NCBI RefSeq assembly: GCF_900476375.1
Contig: NZ_UPPP01000065.1
Span: 28,634 to 92,633, forward strand
DNA from: Allolucifera butyrica
Lineage (GTDB): Bacteria; Bacillota; Negativicutes; Sporomusales; UPPP01
Length of the DNA: 64,000 nucleotides
Direction of reading: 5' to 3'
The position numbers and the translations under genes are program-made. The first letter of the stretch is position 1; every line of letters begins with the position of its first letter. Below the pieces are notes generated by a model. The model was given only the letters and a program-made list of their open reading frames with translations, was not told where the DNA came from and searched no databases. Below are positions 16,490 to 25,274 of this stretch, in pieces.

Positions 16490-18421
16490 TTATTTTACCT
16501 TGCTGCCCGGCTGAATCTCTGAAGCCGGTGACACTAAGGTCAGTTTATCGTCGCAGGAAGCGGCCAAAACCATTCCCCGCGATTCAATTCCCCGGATTTT
16601 GGCCGGTTTCAGGTTGACAATCATCACCACATATTTACCCACCAGTTCTTCCGGCGTGTAATGTTTCGCAATGCCCGAAACAATGGTGCGCTGCTCCAGG
16701 CCCAGATCGACGGTCAGCGTCAGCAGTTTATCGGCTCCCTTTACTTTTTCCGCCGCCAGTACTTTGACGACCCGCAGATCCATTTTGGCAAATTCGTCAA
16801 TGGTGATTTCCGGCATATCCAGGGCGGGAACAGACGGTTTAACGGTTTCCTGGGCGGCAGGCACTACTGCTTCGGCCGGAACGGCCTTTTCTTCAATGCG
16901 CGGGAAGATAGGTTCCGGTTTATTGGCTTTGGTAACGGCCGGCAAGAGACCCCACCGCTTCGCATCCGCCAGGTTCATACTCCCGGGATCGGCAGTAATT
17001 CCTAATTGCGACCAAATTTGCGGCGCTTTGACAGGGAGGAAGGGTGAAATCAAAATCGCAACAATCCGCAGAGTTTCCGCCAAGCTGTATAATACTCCGT
17101 GCAAACGGTCCTTTTGCGCCGGGTCCTTCGCCAGCGCCCAGGGAGCCGTCTCATCAATATACTTGTTGCTCCGGCTGATCAATGCCCAGACTTCTTTAAT
17201 GGCGGCATTAATATCTAATTTTTCCATCAGCGTTTCATAGGTCGCTGCCGTTTTCACTGCGAGATCGGCCAGTTCCTGGTCAATCGCAGCTGTCACCGCC
17301 GGTTTTTCGATGATACCGCCGTTAAAACGGCCGACCATATTCAGGGTACGGTGCAGTAAATTACCAAGATCATTGGCCAGATCGGCATTCGTCCGGTTTA
17401 TCAATGCTTCGCGGGAAAAATTGCCGTCCATACCCAGCGTGATTTCGCGCAATAGGAAATAACGGATGGCGTCCGGCCCAAATTCGTCAATTAATGCGAG
17501 CGGATCAATCACATTCCCCTTGGACTTGGACATTTTGTCCCCTTCCACGACCAGCCAGCCGTGTCCATACACCATTTTCGGCAACGGCGCATCCAGAGCC
17601 ATCAAGATGATCGGCCAAATAATGGAATGAAACCGGACAATTTCCTTGCCGACCAGATGAATATCCGCCGGCCAGAACTTGGCGTACTTCTCCCGGTCAT
17701 GCAGATAACCGGCCGCCGTAATGTAGTTGGTCAACGCGTCAAACCATACATACACCACATGTTTGGTATCAAAAGGCACAGGAATGCCCCAGTCAAAAGT
17801 AGTACGGGAAACAGCTAAATCTTCCAGACCGCCTTTAATAAAATTAATCATCTCGTTGCGGCGGGAAGTCGGCTGGATAAAATCAGGATTTTCTTCAATA
17901 TAAGCCAGCAAACGGTCCTGATACTTGGACAAACGGAAAAAATAACTTTCTTCTTTTAACAGTTCGACCGGACGGCCGCAATCGGGACATTTGCCGTCGT
18001 TTAGTTGTCTTTCCAGCCAGAAGGTTTCACAGGGAGTACAATACCAGCCTTCATATTCGGCTTTATAAATATCACCCTGGTCATAAATCTTTTGAAAAAT
18101 GGCCTGCACAACTTCCTGATGCCGCGTCTCGGTGGTACGAATAAAATCATCATGGGAAATATAGAGCTTCTCCCACAGCAATTGGAAAGACGCCACAATT
18201 TTATCCACATACTCTATGGGCGTAATTCCATTTTCCTGCGCTTTCCGTTCAATTTTCTGTCCGTGCTCATCCGAACCGGTCAGAAAAAATACATCATAAC
18301 CGGCCAGCCGTTTGAAACGGGCTATCGCATCGGCAACGGTGGTACAGTAGGCGTGGCCGATATGTAGACGGTCGCTGGGATAATAAATCGGCGTTGTAAT
18401 ATAAAACGGTTTTTTATTCAT
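16490..18421 (-). CDS. metG: methionyl-tRNA synthetase
   Basis: 643 residues. Charges tRNA-Met. The class I HIGH motif is RLHIGHAY (about 18), KMSKSKGN is at about 300, and the zinc ribbon is CTPCETF with CPDCGRP (about 128-148). The C-terminal roughly 110 residues are a tRNA-binding EMAP/Arc1p-like domain (MDLRVVKVLAAEKVKGADKL), as in Bacillus and Thermotoga enzymes. The ATG at 18421 is chosen because AAGGAGG lies seven bases upstream; the frame extends to a GTG at 18436 that overlaps that site. Transcribed with tatD. Confidence 0.97.
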   Translation of the reverse strand: MNKKPFYITTPIYYPSDRLHIGHAYCTTVADAIARFKRLAGYDVFFLTGSDEHGQKIERKAQENGITPIEYVDKIVASFQLLWEKLYISHDDFIRTTETRHQEVVQAIFQKIYDQGDIYKAEYEGWYCTPCETFWLERQLNDGKCPDCGRPVELLKEESYFFRLSKYQDRLLAYIEENPDFIQPTSRRNEMINFIKGGLEDLAVSRTTFDWGIPVPFDTKHVVYVWFDALTNYITAAGYLHDREKYAKFWPADIHLVGKEIVRFHSIIWPIILMALDAPLPKMVYGHGWLVVEGDKMSKSKGNVIDPLALIDEFGPDAIRYFLLREITLGMDGNFSREALINRTNADLANDLGNLLHRTLNMVGRFNGGIIEKPAVTAAIDQELADLAVKTAATYETLMEKLDINAAIKEVWALISRSNKYIDETAPWALAKDPAQKDRLHGVLYSLAETLRIVAILISPFLPVKAPQIWSQLGITADPGSMNLADAKRWGLLPAVTKANKPEPIFPRIEEKAVPAEAVVPAAQETVKPSVPALDMPEITIDEFAKMDLRVVKVLAAEKVKGADKLLTLTVDLGLEQRTIVSGIAKHYTPEELVGKYVVMIVNLKPAKIRGIESRGMVLAASCDDKLTLVSPASEIQPGSKVK

Positions 18422-18458
18422 AATGTCCTCCTTCACAAGTTCTGATCACTTTTTTCCA

Positions 18459-18488
18459 ATTATAGACAAATCACTCTTTTCTTGTCAA
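18459..18488 (-). promoter_or_regulatory. metG-tatD promoter
   Basis: On the minus strand TTGACA, 18-base spacer, TATAAT, about 38 bases before the metG ATG. There is no room for, and no sign of, a T-box leader. Confidence 0.8.
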
Positions 18489-18591
18489 ACCTTTCGCTTA
18501 CATTCATCGCGTTTATTTGACAAGGAAACCTAGTTATCTTTATAATCTTTTACCATTTTGGAAAATATATTACCAAATGGAAAAAATTAGG

Positions 18592-18642
18592 TTGACAAGT
18601 TGTAGCGAATTTGGTATTATTTAGGTAGACAAAAAATTTGTC
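18592..18642 (+). promoter_or_regulatory. abrB promoter with downstream palindrome
   Basis: TTGACA at 18592-18597, 17-base spacer, TATTAT at 18615-18620. A palindrome GACAAAAAATTTGTC lies at 18628-18642, at and just after the expected start of transcription, where an autoregulator could bind. Confidence 0.8.
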
Positions 18643-18675
18643 GAAACATGTTTGTTTGAGGGGGAATTAGAGAAA

Positions 18676-18927
18676 ATGAAATCAACTGGTATTGTGCGAA
18701 AAGTGGACGAGCTCGGCAGGGTAGTGATTCCTATTGAATTGCGCCGGACACTCGACATCGAAGAAAAAGACGCACTGGAAATCTATGTGGACAGCGACCG
18801 CATTATTCTTCGTAAATACGAACCTGCGTGCGTGTTCTGCGGCAATGCGGACGAAGTAACCAATTTCAAAGGCAAAAATATCTGTAAAGAGTGCCTTGAT
18901 TCCATGGCACAAAAAAAGGCTATCTAA
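18676..18927 (+). CDS. abrB: AbrB family transition-state regulator with Cys-rich tail
   Basis: 83 residues. The N-terminal swapped-hairpin DNA-binding domain is MKSTGIVRKVDELGRVVIPI..ELRRTLDIEEKDALEIYVD. The C-terminal part has CVFCGN and CKEC pairs that could bind zinc, as in many clostridial AbrB proteins. It represses post-exponential genes in Bacillus. The ATG at 18676 matches the family start; an ATG at 18652 would add eight residues. It is the only gene on the plus strand in this block and lies between divergent metG and convergent rsmI, exactly as in Bacillus. Confidence 0.95.
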   Translation: MKSTGIVRKVDELGRVVIPIELRRTLDIEEKDALEIYVDSDRIILRKYEPACVFCGNADEVTNFKGKNICKECLDSMAQKKAI

Positions 18928-18938
18928 CATTTCCTGTA

Positions 18939-18970
18939 AAATAAGAGGTGCAAACCTCTTATTTTTTTTA
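18939..18970 (+). terminator. abrB terminator
   Basis: AATAAGAGGT GCAA ACCTCTTATTTTTTT hairpin with T run; it overlaps the rsmI stop codon region and may end both transcripts. Confidence 0.85.
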
Positions 18971-19828
18971 TTTTTCGTCCTCACCGGCGACGACCGTCTG
19001 GTAAACTTCCCTGCGAGGCAAACCTCTGGCTGCGGCGACCTCGCGGATCGCATCCTTTTTGCTCATACCGGCGGTCACTTTGGCCATCACCGCATCATAG
19101 ACAGAAGTCTCCGGGGCGTCAGACGGCTGTTCGCCGTCCATTCCGTCCGCTCTTCCGGCAATAATCAGGGTAAATTCTCCCCGCGGCAAGTATTCGTCAA
19201 AATGAGCCTGGAGGGTACTCAGCGTACCCCGCACCCACTCTTCAAACCGTTTGGTCAATTCCCGGGCCGCTACGGCCGGACGATCGCCCCAGGCCGTTAC
19301 CAGTTCCGTCAGAGTTTCCCGTAAATGATGCGGGGATTCATACAAAACCAGGGTCGACCGGTAAGACGCCAACAGGGCAAGAAGCTCACGGCGTTTTTTA
19401 TTATTTTTCGGTAAAAAACCGGCAAACGTAAACAAGCTTGTATCAAGGCCGGAAGCCACCAGCCCGGTTAACGCCGCATTCGCACCCGGAACGGGAGTAA
19501 CCGTGACACCGGCTTCGATAGCCAATTGTACCAAATGCGTCCCCGGGTCGGAAATCCCCGGCAGGCCGGCATCGCTGACAACGGCGAGATCCTCGCCGTC
19601 CAAAAGGCGCTTGATGAGCTCCGGTCCCCGGCTGAATTGGTTATGTTCATGATAACTAATCAGCGGTGTATGCAGGGAAAAATGACTGAGCAATTTACGA
19701 GTCTGGCGGGTATCTTCCGCCGCAATGGCGCTCACTTCCCCCAATATCCGGACGGCCCGGTAGGTCATATCCTCTAAATTGCCGATGGGCGTGGCGCATA
19801 AATAGAGTACACCTGCTCTCTTTTCCAA
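18968..19828 (-). CDS. rsmI: 16S rRNA (cytidine1402-2'-O)-methyltransferase
   Basis: 286 residues from the TTG at 19828. RsmI methylates the ribose of C1402 in the ribosomal decoding centre. Motifs are LYLCATPIGNLEDMTYRAV, AAEDTRQTRKLLSHF, SDAGLPGISDPG and VPGANAALTGLVASGL. AAGGGGG lies eight bases upstream of the TTG. A longer start, the ATG at 19870, overlaps the trmN6 stop by eight bases and could be coupled to it. The C-terminal SKKDAIREVAAARGLPRREV is the usual HTH-like tail. Confidence 0.94.
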   Translation of the reverse strand: MEKRAGVLYLCATPIGNLEDMTYRAVRILGEVSAIAAEDTRQTRKLLSHFSLHTPLISYHEHNQFSRGPELIKRLLDGEDLAVVSDAGLPGISDPGTHLVQLAIEAGVTVTPVPGANAALTGLVASGLDTSLFTFAGFLPKNNKKRRELLALLASYRSTLVLYESPHHLRETLTELVTAWGDRPAVAARELTKRFEEWVRGTLSTLQAHFDEYLPRGEFTLIIAGRADGMDGEQPSDAPETSVYDAVMAKVTAGMSKKDAIREVAAARGLPRREVYQTVVAGEDEK

Positions 19829-19862
19829 ACCAGTTTCCCCCTTGGCGCCAGCTAGTGGTCCA

Positions 19863-20600
19863 CTAGGCATAATAGCTTTTAATCTCCTTACTGTAATCAC
19901 CTGCCGCCGTATATACGGCCAGCGGCGGCATTACGTCCACTCCCGGCCGGGCGCCGCGAATTCCTTCCACTAATAGCATGGCCGGTTTTTTATGCAGCAC
20001 AGGATGGATCAAACGTACCCGTTTGGGCTCTAACCCGGCGGCCGACATTTTTTGTAAAATTTCCGCCATGCGCTCGGGTAAATGGACCATGGCAAACCGG
20101 CCGCGATATTTTACCAAATAACGGGCAGCCTGAATTACATCGTCGAGATTGGCCGCCACTTCATGCCGCGCCAAGGCCACGCGGTCATTGGGACTGACGG
20201 CGCCTTTACCGAGAGGACGGTACGGCGGGTTGGACACGACAAGATCCCATTCTCCTGCGGGCAACAATTGATTAACCTTGCGGAAATCGCCCTGAATGAC
20301 TTGCATTTTAGCGGCCAGTTTATTAAGTAAAATACTGCGTTTGGCCATATCGGCCATATAAGGACTGATTTCAAGTCCTGTCACATACCCTGCACCTCTG
20401 GCGGCAAGCAAGAAACCAATTACCCCCGTGCCGCTTCCCAGGTCTGCCACCCGCCAGCCGGGACGAAAAAAAGCAAAATGGGCCAGCAGGACTGCATCCA
20501 GAGAAAAACAGAATTCCCGCGGGTGCTGAATAATTTTCAAACCCTGAATCAGTAAATCATCGAGACGTTCCCCCGGCAGTAATAAATCCGCTTCTCCCAT
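19863..20600 (-). CDS. tRNA1(Val) (adenine37-N6)-methyltransferase-like protein (YabB)
   Basis: 245 residues. Class I SAM-dependent methyltransferase: VADLGSGTGVIGFLLAARG (about 51-69) binds SAM and SNPPYRP (about 127) is the N6-adenine methylase signature. The family is TrmN6/YabB/YfiC. It begins one base after the ricT stop, in the conserved operon order of Bacillus yaaT-yabA-yabB-yabC, except that yabA is absent here. Confidence 0.92.
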   Translation of the reverse strand: MGEADLLLPGERLDDLLIQGLKIIQHPREFCFSLDAVLLAHFAFFRPGWRVADLGSGTGVIGFLLAARGAGYVTGLEISPYMADMAKRSILLNKLAAKMQVIQGDFRKVNQLLPAGEWDLVVSNPPYRPLGKGAVSPNDRVALARHEVAANLDDVIQAARYLVKYRGRFAMVHLPERMAEILQKMSAAGLEPKRVRLIHPVLHKKPAMLLVEGIRGARPGVDVMPPLAVYTAAGDYSKEIKSYYA

Positions 20601-21407
20601 TTATTCTTTTTCCACAATTTCTTCCCAGGGGATTTCCACCGTTTTATCATGGACCAGCTGAACTGTGGCTGTCTTTCTGGCAGGATTAACGGTCATTACC
20701 TTTCCCTCGCCGTCAATCGTAACCACTTCCACCCCAATCGCCGGCGGCAAGACTCTCTTACAGCAAGAATGATAGCAATCGCTTTCATATTTAAGACAAC
20801 ACATCAGCCGGCCGCATATCCCGGAAATTTTCGTAGGATTCAGCGACAGGTTCTGATCTTTGGCCATCCGGATGGACACCGGCTCAAAATCGCCTAAAAA
20901 GGTGGCACAACAGAGGGAACGTCCGCAGCAACCAATTCCCCCCATCATTTTGGCCTCATCCCGCACCCCAATCTGCCTGAGTTCAATGCGGGTCCGAAAG
21001 ACGGCCGCCAAATCCTTAACCAGTTCCCTAAAGTCAATCCGCCCGTCGGCGGTAAAGTAAAAAATAATTTTGTTTACATCAAAGGTATATTCCACATCTA
21101 CCAGATTCATAGGCAATCCGTGGGTCCGGATTTTTTGCTCGCATAGTTTGAACGCGTCTTTTTCCTTATCCCGATTTTCCAGGACTTTTTCTTCGTCCTG
21201 GGGCGTGGCTTTACGCTGCACCGGCTTTAGAGGCGCCACTATCTGGTCGTCCTCTACCTGACGCGGGCCGATCACCACATCGCCGAATTCCAGTCCCCGG
21301 GCCGTTTCCACAATAACATGGTCACCAACAGCCAACGCAATTTCACACGGATCAAAATAATAAATTTTACCCGCTTTTTTAAACCGGATCCCCACCACTG
21401 TCTGCAT
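20601..21407 (-). CDS. ricT: PSP1-domain protein RicT (YaaT)
   Basis: 268 residues. Part of the RicA-RicF-RicT (YmcA-YlbF-YaaT) complex, which works with RNase Y and affects sporulation, biofilm and competence in Bacillus. The PSP1 domain spans about 60-215; the Cys-rich run GGIGCCGRSLCCATFLGDF and CGRLMCCLKYE is the place where Fe-S cluster ligands sit. Encoded between holB and yabB with no or one-base gaps, so co-transcribed. Confidence 0.95.
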   Translation of the reverse strand: MQTVVGIRFKKAGKIYYFDPCEIALAVGDHVIVETARGLEFGDVVIGPRQVEDDQIVAPLKPVQRKATPQDEEKVLENRDKEKDAFKLCEQKIRTHGLPMNLVDVEYTFDVNKIIFYFTADGRIDFRELVKDLAAVFRTRIELRQIGVRDEAKMMGGIGCCGRSLCCATFLGDFEPVSIRMAKDQNLSLNPTKISGICGRLMCCLKYESDCYHSCCKRVLPPAIGVEVVTIDGEGKVMTVNPARKTATVQLVHDKTVEIPWEEIVEKE

Positions 21408-21408
21408 G

Positions 21409-22401
21409 CTATCGTCCCTCCCTTGCTCCGTCTAGTAACCGGATGAGCAGCGCTTCACCCGTTAACCGGGTATTGGCATTGGCCAGCAGCGCCCGCTGCG
21501 CTTTTTTCACGTCCGCCAGCGCGGCCATCAGCCTTGGTTCATCCCAATACTTCGTTTGTGCCATCAAAAAGTCCAGCAAATCAATGTTAAACACTAATTT
21601 TTCATTTCGTCCGCATAAAATTACCAAGATATCCCTGAGTAGTAACGCCAAATATTGCAGCAGGTCCAAAACCTGGTTCCCCAGCTTTTCCCACAACGGT
21701 CCCTGTTCCCAAACCAAACCGCTTTCCTGCCGGCAGACAGCTTCTAAAAGGGTGGCCGCCTGATCCCGGAGCTCAAGACCGCCCGGTTCCAGTAAGGCTA
21801 AGGCCATTCCCATCCGTCCCCCGGCCAGCCGGGAAACCAGGTCGGCTTGGGCGGGGGCAACGCCCCGTGCGGCCAGCCCTTCGGCTAATACAGCGGCCGG
21901 AAGCGGCTGAAAGGAGAGCAGGAAACAGCGCGAGCGAATGGTCACCAGCAATTTTTGAAAAACCGCCGCTACCAAAATAAATACAAAATTGGAGGGCGGT
22001 TCCTCTAAAAGCTTTAACAAGCTGTTCTGGGCTTCCGTCGTCATTCGCTCCGCGTCTTGAATGATACATACCCGATAGGGGTTGATGTGCGCCGACATGC
22101 CGGCCTCATATTGCAAAGCACGGATTTGGGCTATTTTAATCGTGCTCCCCTCCGCCTCCACTATGTGCAGGTCCGGATGCGCCCCTTGGCGGCTCAGGCG
22201 GCAGTCATTACAGGAACCGCAAGGTTTCTCGCCCTGCCCGGCACTGCAGAGAATCGCCGCCGCCAACGTACGGGCCACCAGCATTTTTCCGGTTCCTTCC
22301 GGTCCGGCTAGTAACAGGGCGTGAGGAATCCGGCCGCCGGCGAGCATTCCCCGCAATGTAGCAATGCGTTCTTCGTGCCCAATAATGTTTTTCCATTCCA
22401 T
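21409..22401 (-). CDS. holB: DNA polymerase III delta' subunit
   Basis: 330 residues. Clamp-loader subunit. Features are the Walker A-like GPEGTGKMLVA (about 34), the zinc module C..CGSCNDCR (about 53-67), QDAERMTTEAQNSLLKLLEEPP and the SRC motif TIRSRC (about 155). Its position between yaaR and yaaT is standard for Firmicutes. Confidence 0.95.
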   Translation of the reverse strand: MEWKNIIGHEERIATLRGMLAGGRIPHALLLAGPEGTGKMLVARTLAAAILCSAGQGEKPCGSCNDCRLSRQGAHPDLHIVEAEGSTIKIAQIRALQYEAGMSAHINPYRVCIIQDAERMTTEAQNSLLKLLEEPPSNFVFILVAAVFQKLLVTIRSRCFLLSFQPLPAAVLAEGLAARGVAPAQADLVSRLAGGRMGMALALLEPGGLELRDQAATLLEAVCRQESGLVWEQGPLWEKLGNQVLDLLQYLALLLRDILVILCGRNEKLVFNIDLLDFLMAQTKYWDEPRLMAALADVKKAQRALLANANTRLTGEALLIRLLDGAREGR

Positions 22402-22409
22402 AACAGCCT

Positions 22410-22856
22410 CTACGTATATAAGTCCACCAGCATACCGCGAATTGCGTCATGCTTGGCTAGAATCTCCAGTTGCTTTTCCTGGCCGCTGCGCACATCTTCC
22501 GTCATATCGGCCAGGGTCTGGTCTACCTGTTTAATTATAGTATACATTTTCTGCCGGCCCTGACTGTCCCAGCCGTTTTTTGATTCCAGGCTATACATCC
22601 GGCCTACGGCTTCCCCAATAAATTTGCGCACCAATTCTTTATAACTTTTTAATTCTGCATACGTAGGTGTACTGCCTAACTTCTGTCCCTGCTCGTCAAT
22701 CTGCCGCAATAGGGCGTTTAATTGCTCAACCGATTGTTTATCCTGCGAATTGAGGAGCTCGGACGCAAAGTGGTTTCCTACCTTATCAGGTTTGCCGGTA
22801 CTTTCCCGTTCAGACACCATCGGAATGTTGGAAGTTCCCATTTTATTTACTTTCAC
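22410..22856 (-). CDS. yaaR: YaaR family protein (DUF327)
   Basis: 148 residues, all helical and charged. Recognised by family length, the TPTYAELKSYKELVRKFIGE motif and the location between tmk and holB. The function is unknown. Bacillus yaaQ, usually between tmk and yaaR, is missing. GCAGGAGGTACGCC precedes the gene. Confidence 0.9.
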   Translation of the reverse strand: MKVNKMGTSNIPMVSERESTGKPDKVGNHFASELLNSQDKQSVEQLNALLRQIDEQGQKLGSTPTYAELKSYKELVRKFIGEAVGRMYSLESKNGWDSQGRQKMYTIIKQVDQTLADMTEDVRSGQEKQLEILAKHDAIRGMLVDLYT

Positions 22857-22870
22857 GGCGTACCTCCTGC

Positions 22871-23548
22871 TTATAAATCAACCATACGTTTTACCGCGTC
22901 ATAAATTGCCGCATGAATTTCGTCAATTGATTTTAACCGTCCATTTTCCGTACATGAAATGGTCTGCCAGCAATATTTGGCCGCTACCAGCCGGTAACTG
23001 GCGTAGCACCGGCTCAAATAATCCTCGTCCCGCTCATGAATGTCCGGTTGGCCTTCACCGGACTTATTGGCCCGTTCCCGGATCAACTTCCGGCTGTACT
23101 CGGGCGGCACATCCAAAAAAAGCACACAGTCGGGCACAGGCAGTTGAAAGAGTTGAAATTCAAAGTTCCATAGCCATTCCAGAAACTTTTGCTTGTCCGC
23201 ATCACCGGGTATCTTAACGGCCTGATGAACCATATTGGATGTCGTATACCGGTCCGCCAGGATAATCCCGCCGCTGTAATAAAAATCTTGCCAGTCCTTT
23301 TTAAAAGAGGCATACCGGTCCACGGCATAAAAAGTAGACGCCACATAGGGACTGACATCGCCGGGCTGACTGCCGAACTCACCGTTTAAATACATCTTGA
23401 TCAGAGCCGAAGAAGGACTCCGATAGTCCGGGAATTCAACCTTTTTTACCCGCTTTCCTTCTTTTTGCAGCCGCAGGTAGAGTTTTTCCGTCTGAGTGGC
23501 TTTACCGCTCCCGTCTCCCGCTTCAATGATAATTAGCTTTCCCGGCAT
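22871..23548 (-). CDS. tmk: thymidylate kinase
   Basis: 225 residues. Phosphorylates dTMP to dTDP. P-loop IEAGDGSGKATQTEKLYLRL (about 8-27), then DRYASFKKDW, ILADRYTTSNMVHQ (the DRY motif) and CVLFLDVPPE. The P-loop form with GSGKATQ belongs to the longer clostridial variant rather than GSGKSTQ enzymes. It starts one base after the decarboxylase stop, so both are in one operon. Confidence 0.93.
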   Translation of the reverse strand: MPGKLIIIEAGDGSGKATQTEKLYLRLQKEGKRVKKVEFPDYRSPSSALIKMYLNGEFGSQPGDVSPYVASTFYAVDRYASFKKDWQDFYYSGGIILADRYTTSNMVHQAVKIPGDADKQKFLEWLWNFEFQLFQLPVPDCVLFLDVPPEYSRKLIRERANKSGEGQPDIHERDEDYLSRCYASYRLVAAKYCWQTISCTENGRLKSIDEIHAAIYDAVKRMVDL

Positions 23549-23549
23549 T

Positions 23550-25025
23550 TTATCCCACCACTTTAATGGTTTTTAGTGTATAGTCTTCGGGGCCGGAAAT
23601 ATGAAGTCCGGCCTCCTGTAAACGACGACAATAATCAATAATTTCCTGGGAAATTTGTTCCCCCGGGCACAGCAGCGGAATGCCCGGCGGATAAAAGGTA
23701 ACAATTTCGGCACAAACGAGTCCGCACGAGTCGAGAAACGGCACCTGGCGGGTCTGCCCGAACAGAGCTTCCCGCGGCGATAAGATCTGCGGCGGTGCAA
23801 CCGGATAAGCCACATCCACGCAAGCATTGTACATCGCCGAAAAATCGGACTGTCCCCGGTGATTCAGCACCATATCCCGCAGAGCGTCCACCAGGGCCTT
23901 GGCTTCCTCTTCCGTATCGCCCAGGGTCAGCAAAAATAGAATATTGTACATATCCGACAATTCAGCCTGCACCTCGTAATGGTGGCGTAAGATCCGTTCC
24001 GCTTCCGCGCCTTTAAGGCATAACCCCTTTACCGTGACCGTTACTTTCGTAGGGTCTATACTGTGAACCCCCGGGGTGCCGATTTTTTCCTCCCCAAAAC
24101 AATAAAGTCCCGGTATGGTATTAATTTGGCTTCTGGTCCAATCGGCCAGATCGATAGCCCGGGCAATCAATTCCCGCCCCTGGGTCGCCATCTGCATGCG
24201 GGCCACATCCAGCGACGCCATCAGGATATAATTCGGGCTGGTAGACTGAACCAGCTGCAGCATGGCTTTAAGCCGCGGCACACTAATCCGCCCTTCCCGG
24301 CAATGCACCATGGAACACTGCGTCATGGCCCCGATAATTTTATGCGTACTCTGGGCGCAAATATCCGCTCCGGCGTCCAGTGCCTGCACCGGCAGCCGGC
24401 TATTGAATTTCAGATGAGGTCCGTGCGCCTCATCCACTACTACAGGCATATTGTGGGCGTGAACAATATCCACAATTTTTTTCAAGTCCGTCGCCACACC
24501 GTAATAGGTTGGATTAATAATAAGAACACCCTTGGCTTCCGGATGCAGTTTGACGGCCCGCTCCACCGTCTGCGGGGTAACCCCCATGGCCAGGCCCAGG
24601 TCGGCGTCTACCTCAGGCTGCATAAATACCGGTATGGCACCGCTGAGAATGATCCCGCCGATAATCGAGCGATGGGCATTCCGCGGCACAATGATTTTTT
24701 CCCCCGGGCCGGCAATCGTTAGTATCATAGCGTAAATCCCGCCGGTTGTACCGTTGACGACAAAGAAACTATGATCGGCACCATAAAGCTCGGCGGCTAA
24801 GTCCTGCGCTTCTTTAATACAGCCGTGCGGTTCGTGCAAATCGTCCAATTCAGCCATTAACGCCAAATCGAGTGCCAGCGCATCCCGCCCCAGAATGTCT
24901 CCCAATACGGAATGCATCCCTTTGCCTTGTTTGTGTCCCGGTGTATGATAAGGGATGACCCCCTGTTGTACATAATTCAGCATTGCTCCCAACAATGGAA
25001 TGTCCCGCTGACTGATATGCCCCAC
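23550..25025 (-). CDS. PLP-dependent Orn/Lys/Arg decarboxylase (YaaO/SpeA-like)
   Basis: 491 residues, fold type I major-domain decarboxylase, equivalent to YaaO of Bacillus. Motifs are IPYHTPGHKQGKGM (about 20-33), GTTGGIYAMILT, VVDEAHGPHLKF (about 197) and the PLP lysine in AQSTHKIIGAMTQCSM (about 227-242). Short, about 480-residue members without the N-terminal wing domain are typical of this position. The substrate is probably arginine or lysine but cannot be fixed. It heads the tmk-yaaR-holB-ricT-yabB-rsmI operon. Confidence 0.9.
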   Translation of the reverse strand: MGHISQRDIPLLGAMLNYVQQGVIPYHTPGHKQGKGMHSVLGDILGRDALALDLALMAELDDLHEPHGCIKEAQDLAAELYGADHSFFVVNGTTGGIYAMILTIAGPGEKIIVPRNAHRSIIGGIILSGAIPVFMQPEVDADLGLAMGVTPQTVERAVKLHPEAKGVLIINPTYYGVATDLKKIVDIVHAHNMPVVVDEAHGPHLKFNSRLPVQALDAGADICAQSTHKIIGAMTQCSMVHCREGRISVPRLKAMLQLVQSTSPNYILMASLDVARMQMATQGRELIARAIDLADWTRSQINTIPGLYCFGEEKIGTPGVHSIDPTKVTVTVKGLCLKGAEAERILRHHYEVQAELSDMYNILFLLTLGDTEEEAKALVDALRDMVLNHRGQSDFSAMYNACVDVAYPVAPPQILSPREALFGQTRQVPFLDSCGLVCAEIVTFYPPGIPLLCPGEQISQEIIDYCRRLQEAGLHISGPEDYTLKTIKVVG

Positions 25026-25216
25026 ACCACAGCCTCCTCACTATGAAAAGGGTAAATTTTTCCTGTATGCAATATTATACCCTGTTTTGCCAAAATAATC
25101 TCAATTAATTGTATCATAGCGTCCCTGCCTGTACAATGCCGCAGAGACAGTTAATAAGCAACTCCTTTTTATTATAGAACAATACGGTGGTAATGTAAAA
25201 AAAATTCGGGGCGGAA

Positions 25217-25246
25217 AAAACCGGCGAATTGCTTCGCCGGTAAAAA
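25217..25246 (-). terminator. terminator of the rhamnose transport operon
   Basis: ACCGGCGAA GCAAT TTCGCCGGT-type stem followed on the minus strand by TTTTTT, about 28 bases after the stop of the binding-protein gene. Confidence 0.85.
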
Positions 25247-25274
25247 AGGGAGAAGGTTATACGCCTGTTCAGAA

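Noticed and set aside
18421..18590. T-box leader for metG
   Set aside because: The promoter is only about 38 bases from the start codon, leaving no space for one.
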